Assembly: GCA_019594195.1 (NCBI GenBank)
Contig: JAFDTP010000076.1
Location: 1 to 7,846 of the forward strand
DNA: 7,846 nucleotides
From: Thermoplasmata archaeon
GTDB lineage: Archaea; Thermoplasmatota; Thermoplasmata; Halarchaeoplasmatales; Halarchaeoplasmataceae
Direction of reading: 5' to 3'
Shown one piece after another: positions 1 to 6,400 of this stretch. A program made the translations under genes and the position numbers. Under the pieces are notes generated by a model that ran no database searches, was not told the DNA's origin, and saw nothing but the letters and a program-made list of their open reading frames with translations. The stretch's first letter is position 1, and every line of letters begins with the position of its first letter.

Positions 1-165
1 GAAACAAAAGAGGCTTTAGATGGCTTTGCCGAGGCAGTAGCCTCTATAATGCAAGAGGATAAAGAGATCTTAGCAGAAGCACCTCATAATACAGCGGTTA
101 GGCGAGTTGACGAGACCAAAGCTATCAGAGACTCGGTCTTGAGCTACAAGATGCGGGACGAATGA
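1..165 (+). CDS. gcvPB: Glycine dehydrogenase (decarboxylating) subunit 2, C-terminal end (partial)
   Basis: Frame 1 is open from the window edge to TGA at 163-165, followed in frame by TAA (166-168), giving 54 residues of a C-terminus. It contains the stretch APHNTAVRRVDETKAIRDSV, which matches the conserved tail of GcvPB (typically APHTT-x-x-x-R-x-DE-x-KA-x-R), preceded by the usual acidic helix ending in QEDKEIL. GcvPB is the PLP-binding half of the two-subunit P-protein of the glycine cleavage system. With GcvPA it decarboxylates glycine and passes the aminomethyl group to lipoyl-GcvH in the cytoplasm. The catalytic lysine and the PLP fold lie upstream of the window, so activity cannot be judged. 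In many archaea gcvPA sits just upstream, but that cannot be seen here. The following gene is convergent, so this is the end of its transcription unit. The assignment rests only on the tail motif, but that motif is distinctive. Confidence 0.82.
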   Translation, partial: ETKEALDGFAEAVASIMQEDKEILAEAPHNTAVRRVDETKAIRDSVLSYKMRDE

Positions 166-176
166 TAAATAAAATA

Positions 177-222
177 GAGGATGGGTAAAAACACCTTTAC
201 CTCGCTTTTTACTCACTTTTAA
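177..222. terminator. Stem-loop and T-runs between convergent genes, probable terminator
   Basis: A perfect 6-bp inverted repeat, GGTAAA (184-189) and TTTACC (196-201), encloses a 6-base loop. It is followed on the plus strand by TTTTT (206-210) and TTTT (217-220). Read on the minus strand, the same stem is followed by a run of T (complement of 187-190). It lies between the gcvPB stop at 165 and the minus-strand gene's stop at 238, where both genes need to end. Archaeal termination depends mainly on U-runs rather than hairpins, so the T-runs may matter more than the stem. Confidence 0.4.
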
Positions 223-237
223 TTTTCGTCATCATTT

Positions 238-3237
238 TTATAATATCTTCCTACCTAACTTTGGATTTGATTCTATATCGTGAATATCTTTGGGAAGACG
301 ACCTTCACTCTGTCCCTCTAGTCCGTTTGTGATTTTTACTACTTCGTTAATATGTTCCATATAACTTTCGATTTTCCCCAACCCTAAACAGATATCAGCC
401 ATTCCGCAGTTGATTTTGACTTTTAACTGTTCATCATCTAACTTTTTACTCAGATCTAAACTTCTTTTTAAGTGGTTCAAAGCCTTATCCATTTCCTTCC
501 TTTTCTCATGAACGAGACCAATTTTGTATAAACTCAAAGCTTTATCCTTTTCAGAACCTGATTTTTCAGATATCTCCAAACTTTTCTTGTAGTATTTTAA
601 CGCATCATCGAGATCATCTTTTCCGGTACATACTGAACCAAGATTATCGAATGTTGACCTAATTTCTTTTTCATCAGCTATCTGTTTTCGGAGTTTGAGA
701 GTTTCATTAAAATATTTAAAAGCTTTTTCATAATATATGTTAGGAGTAACAAAATCGCCTCTGTTGGTTTTTTCAAAACTAGCTATCTTTTTTTTCTTTG
801 TAAGTTCTGTGAGTGTAAAGTTTGGTTTATTGATAAAACATTTTCTTAAAAAACCTTTATTTTTGTATAGTTTACCAAGATTATTAAGTGTCTTCATCTT
901 TTCAGCCTTGTTCTCGGTCTTCTCACTTAAATCAAGTGCTCTTTTAAATCGTTTTTTAGCTTTATCGAATTCACCCATATTTTGTAATATCACGCCGAGT
1001 TGGTTTAGTGATTCGCTCAAACCCATCTTGTCGTCAATTTCATCTCTAATATCGATTGCTCTTTTCAATAGGTCGATAGCCTTTTTATTTTTTCTTTCAT
1101 TTTTTTCTATCGAACTTACATTGTGGAGTGCTTGTGCGATCTCCTTTTTGCTTTCCAGATTCTCAGCTATTTGCCATTCTTTTCTAAATGCCTTTTTTGC
1201 TTTTTTATAATGTCCTTTTTTGAAATGAACCTTACCTTTCACGTTCAAAAGCATACATCTTGAAGCATCGTCCCTCTTTCTTATCGATAGTCCTCTCTCC
1301 ACTTTTTTCAATGCCTTCTCGTACTGCCCTTTTTTGAGATATATTTCACCAACATCTGCAAGAAGATCACTTTTTAGATCTAGATCGTCAGTGTTTCCGA
1401 TGATCTCCTCAAATATTTCAATAGCTTTCCCATATTCACACATCATCTTGTGAACAGCCCCTAATTTCCTAAGTAAATTTGTTTCATCGTTTTCCTTAAC
1501 CAAATTCAGAGCCTTACGATACATATCTAGGGCTTCATCTAGTGCATACAACTCCTTAGCTCTATCGCCGGCTTTCACATAGTGTTCAACAGCTCGGTCT
1601 CTTTCATTCGCTTTTTCATAATGATATCCAAGGTCCGAATGATAAACTTCTAAGTTCTTTTCATAAAGATCCTCTATATGTTCTGCTACAGTTTTATGGA
1701 GTTCTCTCTTCTTTGTTTCAGAGGTGCTCTGGTACGTGATTTTATTCATCAACCCATGATTGAAGGTAAAACAATCATCCTTACCTTTTTTTTCATTCCA
1801 AACACCCCTTTCCAACAATTCTTCGATGGTATTACAGAGCTCAAATTTGCCCATATCTGAACACTGCCGTAATAGTTCGAAGTTGATCGATTTCCCGATG
1901 ACGCTTCCTATCGTAGCTATTTCCCGACCTTTTTCAGACAGATGTAGATCAAGCTTTCTTTTGTAAACATCCTCAATGACCTGCGGCATCTCCATCTCTT
2001 CTATTTTCTCAGGATAGTCAGGAGTTTCCGTTGGTAATTTTCCTTCTTCTCTGAGGAGATCGATAAATTCTTTGATGAAAAGAGGATTTCCTTCAGTAGT
2101 TTCATAAATGAGGTCAACAAAATCTTCTGGGACTTTAGTCAAATTCAATCCTGAAAAGATCAGTTGACGGGTTTCCTTTCTTCCTAATGGTTCTAGGATA
2201 ATTTCATTGTAATCGTGTTGACGAGATAGACGATATCTTATGTCTTTGATCGGATGATCGGCAGGGATGATCTGAGACCTATACGCGGTTAAAAATAGTA
2301 CAGGACTATCAGAGAGATTATCTATCATATAATTCAAAAGGTAAATCGTGGCTTTGTCAGCCCATTGGAGGTCATCTATAAATATAACGAGAGGTTTATC
2401 ATTTGCAAGTTTTTTAATTTTATTGTTCAGATCAAAGAAGATAGACTTTCTTTCAACATCTGAAGAATTTCCATCCCTAGAAGTTTTTTCTTCCGTTTCA
2501 GAATTAGGAGGGATCTGAAAATTTATTTCTAGATCGTTCAAATCTTGAAAAGCATTTTTGAACGGTAAGTACGGATCAGAAATTTCGTGATATGCCTTTC
2601 CTTCTAGAAATCTAAAACCTATCCTTTCTGCTTGTTTTTTAAATTGATTTACTAGAGCCGTTTTCCCGATGCCAGCTTCGCCGATCAAAAAGATCATCGA
2701 GCATCCGTTCTCTCTTACGTTTTCTAATTTTTCATTCAATCTGTCTAACTCCTTTTCTCTATTGATGAATGAAAAATCGCTTTTACCATCATCTTGCTTT
2801 ATATCTAAGATCCCATCATCATTATTTTTTATAAAATATAGAATAGGATGAGAACATGTTATAAAATCTTGTAACTTACCTAAGCAAATTTCCTTTCGGC
2901 TGTTTTCTTTGATGATGGTGATGTTTTTCTCTTTCAACTCTTCATGGACTTTACGGGCCTCTTTCAGCCCCTTTGAAGTCAGTTCATATGTCTTTCTCTT
3001 CCTAGAGTGATTGTGTTTCAGATATTTTTTTTCTACTCTTACAAGTCCATCTTTTGCCATTTCTCGCAGTACCCGACTCACTTGACTCAAACTCCCATCA
3101 ACGGCCTTTGCTATGCCCTTTTGGGAGATATAAAAAGAAGCTTTATTTCCATCTGATTTCTCAATGTAATCTTCTTTACATTCTTCAGAATAGTTTTTAA
3201 GATGGATCATAATCCTTCTTCGGATAGGTACCTCCAT
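238..3237 (-). CDS. STAND-type signalling ATPase: winged helix + AAA_16-like NTPase + TPR array
   Basis: A 999-residue protein if read from the ATG at 3237; a TTG lies one codon earlier at 3240. Residues 35-99 form a MarR-like winged helix, with GIAKAVDGSLSQVSRVLREM as the recognition region and a basic wing before TYELTSKGL. Residues 160-400 are a P-loop NTPase of the AAA_16/COG3899 type. Walker A is GEAGIGKT (186-193, K192), and Walker B is LVIFIDDLQWAD (283-294, D288/D289), followed by LTAYR with R320 and a GNPLF motif at 383-387. From about 532 to 968 there are tandem TPR-type helical pairs with a period near 40 residues. The order DNA-binding, NTPase, TPR recalls AfsR/SARP-like and, reversed, MalT-like STAND regulators. 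By family analogy, ligand or partner binding to the TPRs would gate ATP-dependent oligomerisation and DNA binding; no ligand can be read from the sequence. The gene is Lys-rich and AT-rich compared with the divergent protease gene. A TATA-like box 25-33 bases upstream of the ATG, with no clear Shine-Dalgarno, suggests a leaderless message. Control of the neighbouring protease is inferred from position only. Confidence 0.85.
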   Translation of the reverse strand: MEVPIRRRIMIHLKNYSEECKEDYIEKSDGNKASFYISQKGIAKAVDGSLSQVSRVLREMAKDGLVRVEKKYLKHNHSRKRKTYELTSKGLKEARKVHEELKEKNITIIKENSRKEICLGKLQDFITCSHPILYFIKNNDDGILDIKQDDGKSDFSFINREKELDRLNEKLENVRENGCSMIFLIGEAGIGKTALVNQFKKQAERIGFRFLEGKAYHEISDPYLPFKNAFQDLNDLEINFQIPPNSETEEKTSRDGNSSDVERKSIFFDLNNKIKKLANDKPLVIFIDDLQWADKATIYLLNYMIDNLSDSPVLFLTAYRSQIIPADHPIKDIRYRLSRQHDYNEIILEPLGRKETRQLIFSGLNLTKVPEDFVDLIYETTEGNPLFIKEFIDLLREEGKLPTETPDYPEKIEEMEMPQVIEDVYKRKLDLHLSEKGREIATIGSVIGKSINFELLRQCSDMGKFELCNTIEELLERGVWNEKKGKDDCFTFNHGLMNKITYQSTSETKKRELHKTVAEHIEDLYEKNLEVYHSDLGYHYEKANERDRAVEHYVKAGDRAKELYALDEALDMYRKALNLVKENDETNLLRKLGAVHKMMCEYGKAIEIFEEIIGNTDDLDLKSDLLADVGEIYLKKGQYEKALKKVERGLSIRKRDDASRCMLLNVKGKVHFKKGHYKKAKKAFRKEWQIAENLESKKEIAQALHNVSSIEKNERKNKKAIDLLKRAIDIRDEIDDKMGLSESLNQLGVILQNMGEFDKAKKRFKRALDLSEKTENKAEKMKTLNNLGKLYKNKGFLRKCFINKPNFTLTELTKKKKIASFEKTNRGDFVTPNIYYEKAFKYFNETLKLRKQIADEKEIRSTFDNLGSVCTGKDDLDDALKYYKKSLEISEKSGSEKDKALSLYKIGLVHEKRKEMDKALNHLKRSLDLSKKLDDEQLKVKINCGMADICLGLGKIESYMEHINEVVKITNGLEGQSEGRLPKDIHDIESNPKLGRKIL
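334..1644 (-). repeat. TPR array in the C-terminal half of the STAND ATPase
   Basis: About ten helix-pair repeats occupy residues 532-968. Clear units begin near LLADVGEIYLKKGQYEKAL, ESLNQLGVILQNMGEFDKA, KTLNNLGKLYKNKG, STFDNLGSVCTGKDDLDDAL and LSLYKIGLVHEKRKEMDKAL. The period is close to 40 residues, as in TPR_12-type arrays that carry longer linkers. The array is the presumed sensor or partner-binding part of the protein. The regular spacing breaks once, at residues 796-834, listed separately. Confidence 0.8.
736..852 (-). other. 39-residue non-TPR segment interrupting the TPR array
   Basis: Helix A of one TPR ends at NLGKLYKNKG, and the expected helix B motif, YEKAFKYF, appears 39 residues late. 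The intervening residues (796-834, from FLRKCFINK to GDFVTPN) show no TPR consensus. They include a KKKK stretch coded by an A8 run and are very AT-rich. The length is one repeat unit, so this is either a decayed repeat (helix B of one unit plus helix A of the next) or an in-frame insertion. Both frames stay open across it, and the alternative frames gave no TPR-like sequence. Confidence 0.5.
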
Positions 3238-3261
3238 CAAAATCTCAAAATGTAGTCTTTC

Positions 3262-3270
3262 TTATTAAAT
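3262..3270 (-). promoter_or_regulatory. TATA-like box of the STAND ATPase gene
   Basis: On the minus strand this reads ATTTAATAA, centred about 29 bases before the ATG at 3237. Archaeal transcription usually begins about 25 bases downstream of the TATA centre, which would put the start within a few bases of the start codon. That fits a leaderless transcript and the lack of a good Shine-Dalgarno before the ATG. It is in an AT-rich stretch, so a chance match is possible. Confidence 0.4.
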
Positions 3271-3275
3271 CTTAT

Positions 3276-3319
3276 GCGAAAATCATACAAATTTGCGAAT
3301 CAACTTTATCAATATTCGC
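3276..3319. promoter_or_regulatory. Three GCGAA(A/T) elements, candidate operator
   Basis: TGCGAA occurs at 3275-3280 and again at 3294-3299, 19 bp apart, and the inverted form ATTCGC lies at 3314-3319. The last two form an inverted repeat GCGAAT/ATTCGC with a 13-base spacer. The cluster is immediately upstream of the TATA-like box of the minus-strand ATPase gene and upstream of the protease promoter, where an activator or autoregulator could act on both genes. Which protein binds is unknown; the adjacent winged-helix protein is the obvious candidate. Confidence 0.3.
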
Positions 3320-3340
3320 TTAGTTATGTCTATAGGTGTT

Positions 3341-3356
3341 ATAGTTATTTAACTAT
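3341..3356 (+). promoter_or_regulatory. Palindromic TATA-like element of the protease gene
   Basis: ATAGTTA-TT-TAACTAT is a perfect 7-bp inverted repeat with a 2-base centre, containing the TATA-like core TTATTTAA. Its centre lies about 52 bases before the ATG at 3401. A start of transcription about 25 bases downstream (near 3374) would leave a short leader that includes the Shine-Dalgarno sequence. TAGTTAT also occurs at 3321-3327, 21 bp upstream of its copy here (3342-3348). The palindrome could be an operator overlapping the TATA box. Confidence 0.4.
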
Positions 3357-3387
3357 GACACTACCCCGGAATTAATGACACCCAAGA

Positions 3388-3395
3388 GAGAGTGA
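3388..3395 (+). promoter_or_regulatory. Shine-Dalgarno deciding the ATG start of the protease
   Basis: GAGAGTGA ends 5 bases before the ATG at 3401 and resembles the archaeal GGAGGTGA consensus, though imperfectly. The in-frame GTG at 3392-3394 is part of this element and would have the GA-rich tract only one base ahead of it, too close to act as a ribosome binding site. I therefore prefer the ATG. Confidence 0.55.
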
Positions 3396-3400
3396 AATAT

Positions 3401-6400
3401 ATGAAAAATAATAAAATAGAAGGAACCAAAATTAAGAGATGTTTAGTACTCCTGTGTGTAATGATACTAGCGACATCTACTCTTACTGTTGCAACTGGAT
3501 TCTTTTTTCCTGGAGAATCGGAGCAACCAGTTGTTGGCGATGGAGAAATAGTGCTGATCCAACGGGCGGGACCTGAAGATATATCTCAATTGAATGAACT
3601 AGATGTCAATATACTGGACAGTTACAACAATTTTGTACTTGTAGAAGCAAAAGAAGGAGATGTAGTGATGTTGGAGGAAGAGGGCTTTACAGTGAATACT
3701 CTTTCAACACGCACCCATATATCTCTAGGTGGTCAACTACACGATGTTTCTGATGGAGAACTGGAAAGACTATCCGATGGAGAAATTATCAGACCAGAAA
3801 TAGAATACGATGTGGGCGAAAAGGGCCCTTATATAGTCCATATGTTAGGACCCATTAATCCCGAATGGCGAGAAGAGCTAGAAAGAGAAGGTGTTGAGAT
3901 CGTCAACTACATCCCAAACTATGCCTATAGAGTGAGGATGACTCCAGAACGAGCGGACCGAGTTTCCGAGCTGGACTTCGTCGACTGGGTCGGTTTTTAT
4001 CCACCTGAATACAAGATACAAACCGATATAGAACCTGGAATTGTCGACATAAATCTAGTCCCAGGAGCCGGAGTTGAATCGGTTGAGGATATTATCGAAG
4101 AAGTACCAATAATATCTTCTGTAGCGCTTGGCAGCAGAGGTTTCCAGATAAGAGCTGAAATCATAGATCAAGAAACATTTGACGAGTTAGCTAGACATCC
4201 GGATGTAAGCTACATTTCTGAGCATAACGAGGTAGAGCTACATGATGAGATGGCTACTCAGATAATCGGCGGTGGTACTTGGTTCTATCCGGATGATTGG
4301 GAACCCGGTGATAATGCTTACAGGAATCCTGATTTACCTGGCGAATATGCTGGAGATGCTGGATCTTACATGAATCAGGTCGGTTATACAGGTGATGGTG
4401 TCGTAGTCGCTGTTGCCGATACTGGATTAGGCGATGGAACAACTCCAGATGCAGGTCACGATGATTTCACTGGAAGAGTCATCGGTGGATATACCTTCGG
4501 CAGCGGAGGTTGGGAAGACGGTCACGGCCATGGAACACATTGTACTGGTTCAGTTGGAGCAGACACATACTATGGTACAGGCCAAGGTTATGGTTTTGAT
4601 GACTATTATGCCGCCCAGGGTTCTGCACCTGAAGCCGAACTATTCGCTATCCAGATCTTCGAAAACGGTGGATCAGTCATACCCGCTGATCTTATGGAGA
4701 TATTCGAAGTAGCGAAGCAGGAAGCAGACGAACCTGCCTATGTGCATTCGAACTCCTGGGGCTCTACCGCAGGACACGGGACATATACCGAACAATCTGC
4801 AGTTTTTGATGCAGCTGTTAGGGACTCAAATCGAGATACAGAAGAGAACGAGCCCATGGTGATTACAGCTTCTGCTGGTAATGATGGAGATACAGGAGTG
4901 CCGCCGCCCGCGAGCGCTAAAAACATAATAACTGTCGGTGCAACAGAAAACTATAACAGCGAAACTGATAATCCAGAGTATATAGCCGGTTTCAGCTCGC
5001 GTGGTCCAGTTGACGATAATCGTGTCAAACCCGACGTTCAAGCCCCTGGAAGCGATGTTTATTCTACTATGCCTGGGAACGATTACGGCTACATGTCAGG
5101 AACATCGATGTCGAATCCTGCCGTTGCTGGTGCTGCCGCTGTAGTCGTTGAATGGTACGAGGATGAATATGGAGAAAAACCGAGTCCGGCTATGGTTAAG
5201 TCTCTTTTGATCAACACTGCGAATCCGTTAGATGGAGACACTGAAGGTTCTATACCGAATGGAGACGAAGGTTGGGGTATGGTCGATGTTTCAAAGCTAC
5301 AGAACCCATATGATGATCCTGTGTCTTTCCTTCTCGAAGATCAAGACAGCCTTTTAGAGACAGGAGATGTTGATGAACATATCGTAGGAGTAGAAAATGA
5401 TGATGAACCACTGAAGATAACACTCACCTGGACGGATCAAGAAGCTCCAGATGATACGGGAAGCGGAACTGCGTTGATGAACGATCTAAATCTAGAAGTG
5501 ATATCACCTAGTGGAGATGTTTATCAAGGTAATGCCTTTGCAGAAGATGCAGGTGATGAAAGTACTTGGGATTACACTTATCCGAACACTGATACGATGT
5601 CAGTATTCGATGATAGTGGCGACGGTTGGGATGACACTAACAACGTTCAGAATGTTTACATCCACCCCGACGAACTTGAGTCTGGAGCGTATACGATAAA
5701 CGTAGAAGGTTTCGACATAACTGAAGATGCCAACAACGACGGCGAGATAAACCAGGATTATGCATTGACTGTTTATAATGCCGCCGAAGGTCCACAGATC
5801 GATCTCGAAAGACCAGAAGGTGGAGAATACTGGGAAGTCGGTGATGATGAAGATATATTGTGGGAAACTGATGAAGGAGCCGGTGAGATAACTGAAATCG
5901 ATCTTGAGTACAGCGTTGACGGTGGAGATTCTTGGCAATTTATTGAGGAAGGTTATGAGGACACAGGAGAGTATGCTTGGACCGTTCCGGATCAAACCAC
6001 AGAAGAGGCATTGATCCGCGCTACCGTATACGATGATCAAGGGGATACTGATCCTGGAGTAGATATGAGTGATGAATTCACCATAACTGACGTCACACCA
6101 CCTGAAGTAAGCCTGACAAGGCCTGAAGGTGGAGAAGAGTGGCATGCGGGTGATCTAGAAGATATCACTTGGATAAGCGACGAGGGCGACGAACCTATCG
6201 TGTCAGTAGATATAGAATACAGCGTTGACGGCGGAGATACTTGGGGATATATAGAGGAAGGGATCGATGATACTGGAGAGTACACATGGGAGATTCCCGA
6301 TGAGACCAGCTCCGAATCTCAAATAAGAGTATGGGTCTATTGTTCTGAAAATACTGCGGATTTCGATAGCAGCGATGATTTTGATCTTATAGGATTCCCA

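Noticed and set aside
736..852. The TPR interruption as a frameshifted TPR unit.
   Set aside because: The other two frames contain stops and give no TPR-like motif in this stretch.
766..855. GGTTTTTT (766-773) and AAAAAACC (848-855) as terminal inverted repeats of a small mobile element in the TPR array.
   Set aside because: Only 8 bp, mostly homopolymer in an AT-rich region, and no target-site duplication is visible. Chance is the simpler explanation.
737..1210. Plus-strand open frame of 157 codons inside the ATPase gene.
   Set aside because: It is the complement of Lys-rich TPR codons, rich in Phe, Leu and Ser, with no ribosome binding site or recognisable domain.
3392..3400. GTG at 3392 as the protease start.
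   Set aside because: It lies inside the Shine-Dalgarno-like GAGAGTGA and would have almost no spacing from it. The ATG at 3401 has proper spacing and gives a normal signal peptide.
5600..6145. Long minus-strand open frame of 181 codons inside the protease.
   Set aside because: The plus strand carries clear, continuous domain homology here; the antisense product is hydrophobic low-information sequence typical of the complement of acidic codons.
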